From Ferruginibacter sp. (GTDB taxonomy: Bacteria; Bacteroidota; Bacteroidia; Chitinophagales; Chitinophagaceae), in contig JAEUVU010000003.1 in NCBI GenBank assembly GCA_016786725.1, forward strand, positions 62,001 through 126,000: a stretch of DNA of 64,000 bases, in the 5' to 3' direction. This document shows, in pieces, positions 44,683 to 53,297 of this stretch (positions within the stretch are counted from its first letter, which is position 1; every line of letters starts with the position of its first letter). The position numbers were made by a program, and so were the translations under genes. The notes under the pieces are model-generated. The model was given only the letters and a program-made list of their open reading frames with translations. It was not told the DNA's origin and did not search any database.

Positions 44683-45198
44683 TCACACCTCACGTTTCTT
44701 TTTATAAACCGGCACGGTGCTGCAAGGCTCTCCATACATAATGCTTTTTGCAACCGGCATCAGTTTATTGGTGATCGCAACATAGGCTGTTTCGGAAATT
44801 GGTAATTCTCCACAACCTTTAACTACCACACGCTGATCTTTGTAATCCCCGGCATTAATATGATCAATATTTTTTAAGAAAAGAGTTTTGTGTAAAAAAT
44901 CTGCATCGCCAAAAACAATTTCTTTGGCAATGGGTTGCAGGTAACTTGCAACCAGCATATAGGCCCACATCGGTATAACGGCATCTGCAGAACAGGTAAT
45001 CGCTACGTTTTTTTCTTTGTATGGGGTAAGATCAAGGGCCCTCATTGTTTCCCTGAAATCTTTTTCTTTCAGTATAAGGCCCATAAAAAGATGATCCTTC
45101 ATATCAAAAACAGCAACTTCTTCTTTTGGATAAAATTCTTCCAGGTCCAAAGTAATGATACCGCTTTCTGAAACTTTATTTACAAATTCCGCTTCCAT
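44683..45198 (-). CDS. DUF2480 family protein
   Basis: 171 residues, cytoplasmic, no leader. The sequence begins NKVSESGIITLDLEEFYP and contains FMGLILKEKDFRE, IPMWAYMLVASYL and VVVKGCGELPISETAYVAITNKLMPVAKSIMYGEPCSTVP, which I recognise as the DUF2480 family restricted to Bacteroidota. Members are conserved and near-universal in the phylum, but no activity is known to me; the conserved Cys in CGEL and EPCS may bind a metal. It is separated from ppiD upstream by a strong hairpin. Confidence 0.85.
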   Translation of the reverse strand: MEAEFVNKVSESGIITLDLEEFYPKEEVAVFDMKDHLFMGLILKEKDFRETMRALDLTPYKEKNVAITCSADAVIPMWAYMLVASYLQPIAKEIVFGDADFLHKTLFLKNIDHINAGDYKDQRVVVKGCGELPISETAYVAITNKLMPVAKSIMYGEPCSTVPVYKKKREV

Positions 45199-45295
45199 TT
45201 TGTAAAGATAGGGCTACACTTAAAACCCGGGTAATTTTAAAAGTTAAACAATTTCGTCCCGGGTATTTTTTCCTGAAAAGGTAAATCCTAAATGC

Positions 45296-45325
45296 AAAAC
45301 GGCCATCAAGTTTGATGGCCGTTTT
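45296..45325 (-). terminator. hairpin terminator after ppiD
   Basis: A perfect 14-bp stem (AAAACGGCCATCAA / TTGATGGCCGTTTT) with a 2-base nominal loop, 33 bases after the ppiD stop codon. The A/T-ended symmetric stem allows termination in either direction. Confidence 0.8.
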
Positions 45326-45357
45326 AAATATGTATCTAAATATCTAAAAGTTCTGTT

Positions 45358-47490
45358 TTAGAAAAATTTGCTTCTGTTGTCTTTGATAGTTGCTTTTTTG
45401 CGTAACCCTTCAAACCAGTTTGATACTGCCTGGTTTCGCAATGCAGTTGTTTGCTGTAACCTCATTTGAATTTTATCTTCATTGGGGTCTGCTGCTTTTT
45501 CGCCGGTACTGTTCACTTTAAAAACAAATACGCCTGCTTTGCCGGCAACCGGAGATACTTTATTGAGATTTGCTTTATTAAATATGGCGCCTATTAATTT
45601 GGGTTCATAGCCTATTGAGTCTATCATCTGCGATTTAAATGTAATTGAAGAATCCGCTCCGGCCATTTTAATTTCTTTGGCATATTTAGCTGCCGCACTT
45701 TCCAGGGTGGGGTTAGCGCCTAAGCCGCCGATAATTTGCTCGGCTTTCTTTTCCTCTCTTATTGCATTTTCAGCTAAGGACCTGGCTGTTTCCACGTCTT
45801 GTGTTCCTTCTTCGTAAATCTTATCAACAGTTGCAACCACAAACTGGTCGCCAACCGGCATTGGATCACTAACATCGCCTTTCTTGGCTTCAAAAATCCA
45901 GCGTACCAATTGTCTTGCATCCTGCATTTGTCCTATGGTTGCATCATTCTCTTTAATAAGAGTGGGTACTGCAATTTTTGACAAGCCATTCTTTTGTACA
46001 TATGCTTCCATTTTTTTGGCATCTTTTAAAGAGGCTAGTTCAACGGCTTTGTTACTTGCGTTGTTTATGGTTTCTTCGCTTGCATATATTTCCTTTGCCA
46101 AAAAGCCTATCTTATATGCCGGGCCCGATCCTTTTTGGCTCAGTAGTTCAATTATATGATATCCAAACTGTGTTTTTACAACACCACGGGACCCCGCCGG
46201 CTTTTCAAAACAAAATTTATTGAATTCCGGCACCATTGTACCATAGCTGAATGTTCCAAGGTCGCCTCCTTTATCTTTACTTCCGTCGGCCGAATACTGC
46301 ATTGCCAACATTGCAAAGTTTGCGCCTGCGTTAATTGCATTATAAATACTGTCGGCCCGTTTTTTTGCAACACTATCTTCAAGTATGGGCTGTCCTGTTT
46401 GGGTATTTACTGTTGCTATTAATATATGTTTGGCATGTGCACTATCCGGAACGGTTTTGCTGCCAAGCATTTTTGCAAGTACGTAACTTTTGTTTTCAAC
46501 ATAGGGCCCATATATTGAACCGGCCGGTAATTTTACAATTGAATCTGTAAATCCGCTTGGAATTTTTGATTTTGGAATATAGTTGGTATCAAAATCTATG
46601 GCAGAAGCATTCCTGGCTAAAAAATTCTTTACATTGTTTTCGGCCGCAAATTCACTTTTTAATCCTTCAACCTGTGCTTTTGTCTTTGCACTGTCTGCTG
46701 CGCTTGGTAACTGGCTAAAACCTACATAAGATATCATACGCCCGGCATCCTGTTTAAACAGGCCTTTATGCTTGTCAACATATTTTTTTATCTCTTCATC
46801 AGATACTTTGATTGATTTTATTGAGCTGTCGCCGATACTTTGGTAAGGTATCTGCACATAAGAAATGGAAGCAAAGGTTTTGTTTTCTTTTGCATCCTTT
46901 TCCTCCATCCAGCCAGGGTAGTAGGCGCCGGCATTTAACATTGCAAAATATTTTTGAGAAATGCTGGTTAATTTTTGTGGTTCGAAAATTTGAGAATTGA
47001 TCATTTCCAATTGCTCTCCTTTTGCTTTTTTAATGGTGTTTAATGCCTGTGTTAGTTTGGCGGGGTCCATTTTTCCGGTTGCCGGGTCTATCATTGATCT
47101 GTCTTGCATCAGCGGATTGGATGGATCATCGCTTTTTAAAATCTTATCAAGCTCTTTAGAAGTAAAGTTTATACCCAGTTTTTCTGCTTCGGCATAAAAA
47201 ACTTTTTCAGCTACAATCTGGTTCCAAACCTGCTCACGAATTTGTGATAGTTGTGTATTTGAAGGTTTCTGCCCGGTCCGCTGTTCTTCCTGGTTCTCTG
47301 CATTCTGTAGTTTTTTGTTAAACTCATTCTGGCTGATACGTGATCCGTTTACTTTTCCTATGCTTTCGGAGGCAGAAACACCGCCTTTATCTTGCCTGGC
47401 ATCCATTAAAATAAAGGCAATTAGTGCCAGTGCAATAGCCGCAATTGTTATTGGTGCCCCTTTTTCACGTATTGTCTGAATAATCTGCAT
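45358..47490 (-). CDS. ppiD: PpiD-like peptidyl-prolyl isomerase / periplasmic chaperone
   Basis: 710 residues. A short cytoplasmic N terminus (MQIIQTIREKGAP) and one transmembrane anchor (about 13-29, ITIAAIALALIAFILMD) are followed by a SurA_N-type chaperone region (NGSRISQNEFNKKLQ, QIREQVWNQIVAEKVFYAEAEKLGI) and a parvulin domain at about 350-455 (AHAKHILIATVNTQ, FAMLAMQYSADGSKDKGGDLGTFSYGTMVPEFNKFCFE, VKTQFGYHIIELLSQ). PpiD helps folding of exported and outer-membrane proteins at the Sec translocon, which fits the many secreted proteins here. A second, weaker parvulin-like segment may follow. Confidence 0.93.
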   Translation of the reverse strand: MQIIQTIREKGAPITIAAIALALIAFILMDARQDKGGVSASESIGKVNGSRISQNEFNKKLQNAENQEEQRTGQKPSNTQLSQIREQVWNQIVAEKVFYAEAEKLGINFTSKELDKILKSDDPSNPLMQDRSMIDPATGKMDPAKLTQALNTIKKAKGEQLEMINSQIFEPQKLTSISQKYFAMLNAGAYYPGWMEEKDAKENKTFASISYVQIPYQSIGDSSIKSIKVSDEEIKKYVDKHKGLFKQDAGRMISYVGFSQLPSAADSAKTKAQVEGLKSEFAAENNVKNFLARNASAIDFDTNYIPKSKIPSGFTDSIVKLPAGSIYGPYVENKSYVLAKMLGSKTVPDSAHAKHILIATVNTQTGQPILEDSVAKKRADSIYNAINAGANFAMLAMQYSADGSKDKGGDLGTFSYGTMVPEFNKFCFEKPAGSRGVVKTQFGYHIIELLSQKGSGPAYKIGFLAKEIYASEETINNASNKAVELASLKDAKKMEAYVQKNGLSKIAVPTLIKENDATIGQMQDARQLVRWIFEAKKGDVSDPMPVGDQFVVATVDKIYEEGTQDVETARSLAENAIREEKKAEQIIGGLGANPTLESAAAKYAKEIKMAGADSSITFKSQMIDSIGYEPKLIGAIFNKANLNKVSPVAGKAGVFVFKVNSTGEKAADPNEDKIQMRLQQTTALRNQAVSNWFEGLRKKATIKDNRSKFF

Positions 47491-48075
47491 ATCTTTTTAT
47501 ATTAAATTTGGACGGCAAAAATAGGGTAAAATTGAATATAAAACCTGTTTTTAAAAGCTTCAGATACTTTATAATGCAGTAGCAAAAGGGCTTATGGCTT
47601 TTTTGGTTTTCCTTTTTCTTATTACATAATTATATTTTGTCTCTTTTTTGGGGTTCTTAACAATACAATGTTGATAATATAACAAATAGGTTAATAACTG
47701 CATTTTTCTGGAATTACTGTCTATGTATAAAATGAGGAAAACAGTAAGTGGTATTTATAAATAAGAGAAGTGTTGTTATTAAGTCCTGAATTATAAAGCC
47801 GATATCAACATCAGCAAATATGTTATGTGTTATTTTTCTTTACACCTTAATAATTATTAACTGGTTGGTAAATCTTTTTATAAAAGGTGTAAGAATAAGG
47901 CGTGGATTTGTGTTTACCGGCAAATATTTAAATATATCAATGTTAATTACCTGTGGATGACGGTTAATAAATTAAAGGTTTTAATTTTGCAAAAGCCGCT
48001 GTTTTTTTCTTTCCACAAATTAACAGCCCTAATAGTAATAGGTGATTATATAAATAATAAGTATTAATACATATT
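47491..48075. other. 585-bp AT-rich intergenic region with DnaA-box-like sites
   Basis: No frame with coding character was found on either strand. The region is strongly AT-rich. It contains a minus-strand TATTTTTG -7 box for ppiD (47516-47523), a plus-strand TAATTTTG -7 box for nadA (47982-47989), a 9-bp inverted repeat TTACACCTT/AAGGTGTAA (47840-47848 and 47884-47892), and three sequences close to the DnaA box TTATCCACA: TGTGGATGA at 47952 (one mismatch on the reverse strand), CTTTCCACA near 48009 and CGTGGATTT near 47901 (weaker). It may simply be a long divergent regulatory region, or a replication-related site. Confidence 0.5.
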
Positions 48076-49080
48076 ATGGCAGATATTAACAGTTCATTTG
48101 CAGCAATTGAAAAAAAGGGTTTTCTGGATATTGATATAGATCCGACCATTGATTTGTTTGCTGAAATTGAAAACCTGAAAAAAGAAAAAAATGCTATTAT
48201 ACTTGCTCATTATTATCAGGAACCGGATATACAGGATGTTGCCGATTATATAGGTGATAGTTTAGGGTTAGCCCAGCAGGCAGAAAAAACTCAGGCTGAT
48301 ATAATAGTTTTTGCAGGCGTACACTTTATGGCAGAAACTGCCAAAATACTAAATCCGTCTAAAAAAGTTTTATTACCTGATATGAACGCCGGTTGTTCTT
48401 TAAGTGATTCTGCACCTCCTGCACTTTTTAAATTATTTAAAGAAAAGCATCCCAAACATAAAGTAATAACTTATATCAATTGTTCTGCGGGTATTAAGGC
48501 ATTGAGTGATATTATCTGCACTTCTTCCAATGCCCAAAAAATAGTTGAGAGTTTACCGGCGGATCAACCGATAATTTTTGCACCTGATAAAAACCTTGGC
48601 GCTTATATAAACAAGCAAACGGGCAGAAATATGATTTTATGGAACGGTGCCTGTATGGTTCATGAAATATTCAGTTTAGAAAAAATAATCAGGTTAAAAA
48701 TCCGCCACCCGGAAGCCAAAATTATAGCACATCCTGAATGTGAGGAAGCAATTTTAAAAACAGCGGATTTTATTGGCAGCACTACTGGTTTGCTAAAATT
48801 TACAAAAACAGATTCAGCTACTATTTATATTGTGGCTACCGAAACAGGCATATTACACCAAATGCAGAAGGAAAGCCCGGATAAAACATTTATTCCGGCA
48901 CCCCCGGATAATAGTTGTGCCTGTAATGATTGTCCGCATATGAAGCTAAATACACTGGAAAAATTGTATTTATGCCTTAAATATGAAGCACCTGAAATAC
49001 AAATGGATGAGCAGCTACGCCTGGAGGCAAAGAAACCAATTGATGAAATGCTAAAAATAAGTGCATATTATGGGCTTTAA
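48076..49080 (+). CDS. nadA: quinolinate synthase A
   Basis: 334 residues. It condenses iminoaspartate with dihydroxyacetone phosphate to quinolinate in NAD synthesis, using a [4Fe-4S] cluster. The family wording is intact: [55 protein letters not shown] (Cys about 107), WNGACMVHE (Cys about 193) and [18 protein letters not shown] (Cys about 285). No nadB or nadC is beside it, though nadD is about 3 kb away on the other strand. It overlaps the next lipoprotein gene by 11 bp. Confidence 0.96.
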   Translation: MADINSSFAAIEKKGFLDIDIDPTIDLFAEIENLKKEKNAIILAHYYQEPDIQDVADYIGDSLGLAQQAEKTQADIIVFAGVHFMAETAKILNPSKKVLLPDMNAGCSLSDSAPPALFKLFKEKHPKHKVITYINCSAGIKALSDIICTSSNAQKIVESLPADQPIIFAPDKNLGAYINKQTGRNMILWNGACMVHEIFSLEKIIRLKIRHPEAKIIAHPECEEAILKTADFIGSTTGLLKFTKTDSATIYIVATETGILHQMQKESPDKTFIPAPPDNSCACNDCPHMKLNTLEKLYLCLKYEAPEIQMDEQLRLEAKKPIDEMLKISAYYGL

Positions 49081-49579
49081 AAAATCACATATTTTTTTTA
49101 TTGGGATAGCTGCTATGTTTTGTTTAACTACCGGATGTTATGACCAGGGAAAGAGTAATATTGAGAATACATTTTATATTGAGCTGGTAAATTTTAATCA
49201 CGATAGTCTTAAGCAAAATGTATCTGATAAAATTTTTGGTAAGGTTTCATTTTACAGGAATGATAAATTGGAAATATTATCACAAAACTACCTGACCGAC
49301 GATTATGAAAAAATGCATTTTTTTAAAAATGCTTCAGACCTTAATAAAGAAATAGAGCCTGAAACAAAAAAAATAAGGTTGGAATTTGGTGGTATATTTA
49401 CAAGGGACAGTATTACATATTCCCTGCAAAAATTTATTTATAGGGATAATAAATGGAAAAAAACATCTGATATGGGTTTTATTAAAGCTGTTAATACCTA
49501 TATCAGGACCAAGCAGTTCGCTGTAGATCAGTATGGAAAGCAGATACTGAACGAATTGGTTTTATACTCGTATAATTGA
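49070..49579 (+). CDS. lipoprotein of unknown function, coupled to nadA
   Basis: 169 residues from the ATG at 49070, which lies inside the last codons of nadA in another frame (11-bp overlap), suggesting translational coupling. An in-frame GTG three codons earlier is possible. The leader [17 protein letters not shown] ends in a lipobox. The mature part has alternating beta-like segments ([37 protein letters not shown]) and could be a small beta-rich domain. No family recognised. The coupling to nadA is probably one of expression, not function. Confidence 0.75.
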   Translation: MGFKKSHIFFIGIAAMFCLTTGCYDQGKSNIENTFYIELVNFNHDSLKQNVSDKIFGKVSFYRNDKLEILSQNYLTDDYEKMHFFKNASDLNKEIEPETKKIRLEFGGIFTRDSITYSLQKFIYRDNKWKKTSDMGFIKAVNTYIRTKQFAVDQYGKQILNELVLYSYN

Positions 49580-49602
49580 GCCCTGCATTTATTTATAAGC
49601 AG

Positions 49603-49618
49603 AATTACATGTGTAATT
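49603..49618. promoter_or_regulatory. 16-bp inverted repeat upstream of the 2OG oxygenase gene
   Basis: AATTACA-TG-TGTAATT, a 7-bp inverted repeat with a 2-base centre, 17 bases before the ATG at 49635. The position suits an operator; no regulator is identified. Confidence 0.35.
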
Positions 49619-49634
49619 ATTAAAGATATATTTT

Positions 49635-50576
49635 ATGGCAATTCCATCAGTTGATCTAAGTGAATTTTTATCCGAAGATCCGGATAAGAAAAATCAGTTT
49701 GTGCAAAACCTTGGTAAAGCTTACGAAGAAGTAGGTTTTGTTGCAGTAAAAAATCATGGAATTTCAGACAACCTTATTACTGACCTTTATAAATATGTTC
49801 AGGAATTTTTTTCATTACCGCTTGATCAAAAGAAGCAGTATGAAATTAAAGGCCTCGCTGGGCAGCGTGGATATACAAGTTTTGGTAAAGAACATGCGAA
49901 AGGAAGTGAAGCTCCGGATCTGAAGGAATTTTTTCAATATGGTCAAACAGCCAGGGATAATTTCAATGAGATGATTTATCCTGAAAATGTTTCAATTAAG
50001 GAAATCCCTGATTTTGATAAAACACTTGCTGAAGCCTATCGTGCATTTGAAAGATCAGGCACAGCTTTACTGCAGGCAATTGCTTTATACCTGGAACTTG
50101 ATGAAAATTATTTTGATAAGTTTGTTTTTAATGGAAATTCTATTTTAAGGGCGATACACTATCCGCCCATAACCACAGAACCCGCAAGTGCCATCAGGGC
50201 AGAGCAACATGAGGACATAAACCTTATAACATTACTGGTTGGCGCATCAGCTGATGGCTTAGAGATATTATCAAAGCAGGATGAATGGATTCCGGTTACA
50301 TCACTACCCGATCAGATTGTTGTGAATGTTGGCGATATGTTGCAACGTTTAACTAATAACAAACTTCGCAGTACTACACACAGGGTTGTAAATCCGGCAA
50401 GGCAATTCTGGCACACTTCACGTTTTTCTATACCTTTCTTTTTGCATCCCAAAACATCAATGAGCCTGAAATGCTTGGAAAACTGTATTAATGAACAGCA
50501 TCCAAAACAATATGATGATATAACAGCGGGCGAATACCTGGATGAAAGATTAAGAGAGATAGGGTTAAAAGCATAA
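49635..50576 (+). CDS. 2-oxoglutarate/Fe(II)-dependent oxygenase, isopenicillin-N-synthase-like
   Basis: 313 residues. The N-terminal DIOX_N part ([35 protein letters not shown]) leads into the catalytic jelly roll with the iron ligands His192 and Asp194 ([13 protein letters not shown]) and His249 (RSTTHRVV), and the 2-oxoglutarate or carboxylate-binding RxS at Arg263-Ser265 (SRFSIPFF). The family hydroxylates, desaturates or cyclises small molecules with O2. Substrate unknown; in Bacteroidota such genes are common outside any antibiotic cluster. A 16-bp inverted repeat precedes it and the chromate transporter starts 19 bp after it. Confidence 0.92.
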   Translation: MAIPSVDLSEFLSEDPDKKNQFVQNLGKAYEEVGFVAVKNHGISDNLITDLYKYVQEFFSLPLDQKKQYEIKGLAGQRGYTSFGKEHAKGSEAPDLKEFFQYGQTARDNFNEMIYPENVSIKEIPDFDKTLAEAYRAFERSGTALLQAIALYLELDENYFDKFVFNGNSILRAIHYPPITTEPASAIRAEQHEDINLITLLVGASADGLEILSKQDEWIPVTSLPDQIVVNVGDMLQRLTNNKLRSTTHRVVNPARQFWHTSRFSIPFFLHPKTSMSLKCLENCINEQHPKQYDDITAGEYLDERLREIGLKA

Positions 50577-50595
50577 AACAGTAATTAACTGCATA

Positions 50596-51849
50596 TTGAA
50601 TAAACTGGTCAGGCATATTCCTTTTTTAAAGGCCGTGTTCTTACACAGCGTTACAGCTTTTGGCGGCCCTCAGGGGCATATTGGCATGGTTTTAAAAACT
50701 TTTGTGGAGAGAAGAAAGGATATAACCAGGGATGAGCTGATGGAATATGTTTCTTTTTGTCAGATGCTGCCTGGTGCATCTTCTACTCAAACCCTTACAT
50801 TAATAGGCTTTAAAAGAGGCGGGGTTAAATTAGCTGTACTTACATTGCTTATCTGGATATTTCCGGCCTGTGCTTTAATGGGCGGATTATCTTTTGTTGT
50901 TGGCAATATCGGCACCAGTAATATTAAACCAACGCTGTTTCAGTTTATACAACCAATGGCAATTGGCTTTTTGGCATATGCAGCATTTAAAGCCTACCAT
51001 ATCAGTATAAAAAATACTATTACCCAGGTAATTATGCTGGTGGCTTTATTGGCTACTTATTTTCTTTTTAAAACCCCCTGGATAATTCCAACGCTGATTG
51101 TTTGTGGCGGTATTGCCACCAACTTTAGCAGCAGGCGTATCCCGGAAAAAGAAGTGATAAAACCAAAACAAATAAGATGGACAAATATCTGGGTGTTTGT
51201 TTTGATTTTTGTGGTTGCTGGTTTTTTAAGTGAAACAGCCAGAAAGCAAAGCTGGGAAAATAAAAAGCCATATAATCTTTTTGAAAATTTTTATCGTTTC
51301 GGATCTTTTGTATTTGGCGGTGGAGATGTTTTGATACCTCTAATGCTTGATCAGTATGTGGTAAGGCCAACTTCGGAAAGAGTTTTACGAAAAAATCCTG
51401 ATCCTATTAAAGTTGAAAGAGAAGAACTGTTGACGGGCGCTGGTATTGTAAGAGCTATCCCCGGGCCTGTTTTTTCAATTGCATCCTATATGGGTGGCAT
51501 AGCGTTAAAAAATGAAGGGCCAAGAGTACAACTGCTGGGTTGTGTAATCGGATCCATAGCCATATTTCTGCCCAGCGCCTTACTGGTACTTTTCTTTTTT
51601 CCGGTTTGGCAAAACTTAAAAAAATTTGTAGTTGTCCTCCGCTCTCTTGAAGGAATAAATGCCGCCGTAGTGGGGATTATGATTGCGGCGACATTATATT
51701 TACTGAAGGATGTTTCAATAGTGTCATTCAATACCGTAAGTTATATTAATATCGGTGTAATACTGGGAACCCTGCTTGTTTTACTTTACTCAAAAACTCC
51801 CCCGCCGTTCATTGTTTTGGTATGCCTTATAACGGGTTTTATTTTTTGA
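50596..51849 (+). CDS. chrA: chromate transporter, two-domain ChrA
   Basis: 417 residues with about ten to twelve hydrophobic segments and the two CHR half-domains of long-chain ChrA: the first begins [19 protein letters not shown] with [10 protein letters not shown] and the second [19 protein letters not shown] with [15 protein letters not shown]. ChrA exports chromate by coupling to the membrane potential; sulfate-like oxyanions are a possible natural substrate. The start is TTG at 50596: no ATG is available before the first conserved block. It follows the 2OG oxygenase by 19 bp, and its stop codon directly abuts that of nadD on the other strand. Confidence 0.92.
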   Translation: MNKLVRHIPFLKAVFLHSVTAFGGPQGHIGMVLKTFVERRKDITRDELMEYVSFCQMLPGASSTQTLTLIGFKRGGVKLAVLTLLIWIFPACALMGGLSFVVGNIGTSNIKPTLFQFIQPMAIGFLAYAAFKAYHISIKNTITQVIMLVALLATYFLFKTPWIIPTLIVCGGIATNFSSRRIPEKEVIKPKQIRWTNIWVFVLIFVVAGFLSETARKQSWENKKPYNLFENFYRFGSFVFGGGDVLIPLMLDQYVVRPTSERVLRKNPDPIKVEREELLTGAGIVRAIPGPVFSIASYMGGIALKNEGPRVQLLGCVIGSIAIFLPSALLVLFFFPVWQNLKKFVVVLRSLEGINAAVVGIMIAATLYLLKDVSIVSFNTVSYINIGVILGTLLVLLYSKTPPPFIVLVCLITGFIF

Positions 51850-52422
51850 TCATCCTTTGTAATACCCGGCTTTTTCAATTTCTTCTTTAACAACATCAGG
51901 CACTAAAAAGCGAATAGGTTTTTTTGCTTTAATTAACTCACGTATATGTGTAGACGATATTTCGAGTAAGGGTGCATCCAGAATATGTATTGATGCCCCA
52001 AAATTTTCTGTAACCTCAAATCCCGGCCGTTTGTATATGTAAAAACTGTAGTTGGCAATTAATACCTCATAATTTTTCCACTTGTTTATATTTTGAAATC
52101 CATCACTTCCCATTAAGATGGAAAATTCATGTTCGGGATGTTTTTCTTTCAGGTAGGCTAAAGTATCAATGGTATAAGACGGTTTGGGTAAATTGAACTC
52201 AACACTGCTGGCCCGCAAACTGTTTTCTCCTTCAATTGCTGACTTGATTAAATGCAACCGGTGATATTCATTAAGTAAAGAAACGGATTGTTTAAAAGGA
52301 TTTTGAGGAGATACTACAAACCAAACCTGGTTAAGGTCTGTTTCGTTGGTAGTATGAGATGCAATTATTAAATGGCCAACATGAACAGGATTAAATGAGC
52401 CAAAATAAAGTCCGATTTTCAT
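51850..52422 (-). CDS. nadD: nicotinate-nucleotide adenylyltransferase
   Basis: 190 residues. The nucleotidyltransferase signature GSFNPVHVGHLIIA (about 8-21), the middle DKWKNYE-like NKWKNYEVL, GSDGFQNINKW and the C-terminal SSTHIRELIKAKKPI identify NadD, which joins nicotinate mononucleotide and ATP to make deamido-NAD. It shares the minus strand with the FeoA-like gene just upstream (15-bp gap) and abuts chrA tail to tail with no spacer. With nadA nearby, two steps of NAD synthesis are encoded within 5 kb but on opposite strands. Confidence 0.95.
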   Translation of the reverse strand: MKIGLYFGSFNPVHVGHLIIASHTTNETDLNQVWFVVSPQNPFKQSVSLLNEYHRLHLIKSAIEGENSLRASSVEFNLPKPSYTIDTLAYLKEKHPEHEFSILMGSDGFQNINKWKNYEVLIANYSFYIYKRPGFEVTENFGASIHILDAPLLEISSTHIRELIKAKKPIRFLVPDVVKEEIEKAGYYKG

Positions 52423-52437
52423 TCGCTATATTATCAT

Positions 52438-52686
52438 TTAAATGTGTACGGTCTTCTCCTCAACCCAAATCATTTCAGCTTCATCTAATCTTAAGCTTAA
52501 GTGGTAGCCGGATACAGTAATAGAAATAGGGTCTCCAAGCGGAGCTATTTGATCGATCTTAACCGTCTCCCCGGGTATGCAACCCATCTCCATCAGTTTT
52601 AAAAAAATATCATCATTTTCAAATTCAGTGATAACCGCACACTTACCAGCTGTGACTTCCGATAACCTTTTCTTCATTTCAACCAT
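52438..52686 (-). CDS. FeoA-domain protein, without feoB
   Basis: 82 residues, one SH3-like FeoA domain: RLSEVTAGKCAVITEF, LKLMEMGCIPGETVKI, PLGDPISITVSGYHLSLRLDEAEMIWVE. FeoA normally assists the ferrous-iron channel FeoB, but no feoB is in this window, so it may be a stand-alone copy or its partner is elsewhere. Two ATGs (52686 and 52677) are possible starts. It is divergent from ybeY, with 66 bp between them, and forms a two-gene unit with nadD. Confidence 0.85.
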   Translation of the reverse strand: MVEMKKRLSEVTAGKCAVITEFENDDIFLKLMEMGCIPGETVKIDQIAPLGDPISITVSGYHLSLRLDEAEMIWVEEKTVHI

Positions 52687-52752
52687 CTTTAAAGTAGATA
52701 CAAATGTATCAAATCAATATTGTTATCTAATTTCGATATAAGAAATAAAGGC

Positions 52753-53178
52753 ATGCAAAAAATTCAGTTTTATTCTCTTGACCGTGAACCGGTATTGAAA
52801 GATCGTACAAGGTTGAAGATCTTTATTGAAAACCTTTTCACCAAGGAAAAAAAAAGCATAGGGGGCCTTTCTTATATATTTTGCTCAGATGAGCACCTTC
52901 TGAAGATTAATCAAAAATTTCTTAAGCATGATTTTTACACCGATGTCATCACTTTTGATTTAAGCTCATCCAATATTGAAATACAAGGAGAGGTCTATTT
53001 AAGTATTGATAGAATAAAAGATAATGCAAAGCAATTAGGCGTTTCTTTTAAAGAAGAACTTCATCGTGTTATATTTCACGGAGCTTTACATTTGTGTGGA
53101 TACAAAGACAAGAATAGAGGAGATATAGCAAAAATGAGAGAAAAGGAAGAGAAATACATAAGCGAGTATTTTACTTAA
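52753..53178 (+). CDS. ybeY: endoribonuclease YbeY, rRNA maturation factor
   Basis: 141 residues from the ATG at 52753; a TTG 11 codons upstream adds a non-conserved stretch. The core motif is FHGALHLCGYKDKNRGD, matching the family HGxLHLxGYDH. The first two zinc-binding histidines are kept, whereas the third is replaced by Asp (GYKDK instead of GYDH), a change I believe is usual in Bacteroidota and may still bind the metal. YbeY takes part in 16S rRNA 3'-end processing and ribosome quality control. It lies just before two parS-like palindromes and mnmG. Confidence 0.93.
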   Translation: MQKIQFYSLDREPVLKDRTRLKIFIENLFTKEKKSIGGLSYIFCSDEHLLKINQKFLKHDFYTDVITFDLSSSNIEIQGEVYLSIDRIKDNAKQLGVSFKEELHRVIFHGALHLCGYKDKNRGDIAKMREKEEKYISEYFT

Positions 53179-53191
53179 ATAGCATTTTCGA

Positions 53192-53207
53192 TTTTTCACG
53201 TGGAACA
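53192..53207. promoter_or_regulatory. parS-like site 1 (imperfect palindrome)
   Basis: TTTTTCACGTGGAACA, centred on CACGTG, matches the ParB-binding parS consensus TGTTNCACGTGAAACA at 14 of 16 positions (counting N as a match). It is 13 bases after the ybeY stop. Confidence 0.6.
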
Positions 53208-53237
53208 TCAGAAAATCAATCCTTTATTTAAATCATG

Positions 53238-53253
53238 GGTTTCACGTGAAACC
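53238..53253. promoter_or_regulatory. parS-like site 2 (perfect 16-bp palindrome)
   Basis: GGTTTCACGTGAAACC is a perfect palindrome holding the 14-base parS core GTTTCACGTGAAAC unchanged; only the outermost bases differ from TGTTTCACGTGAAACA. It lies 46 bp centre-to-centre from site 1 and 45 bases before the mnmG ATG. Confidence 0.75.
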
Positions 53254-53284
53254 GTGATTTATTATAGACGTCAAATTCGTTTCC

Positions 53285-53292
53285 TACCTTTG
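53285..53292 (+). promoter_or_regulatory. putative -7 box of mnmG
   Basis: TACCTTTG matches TAnnTTTG and ends 5 bases before the mnmG ATG, so the transcript should start at or very near the start codon. No clear -33 element. Confidence 0.5.
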
Positions 53293-53297
53293 CACGG

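Noticed and set aside
48001..48075. tRNA or riboswitch in the nadA leader
   Set aside because: No cloverleaf, CCA end or conserved NAD-riboswitch core could be seen; the leader is short and AT-rich.
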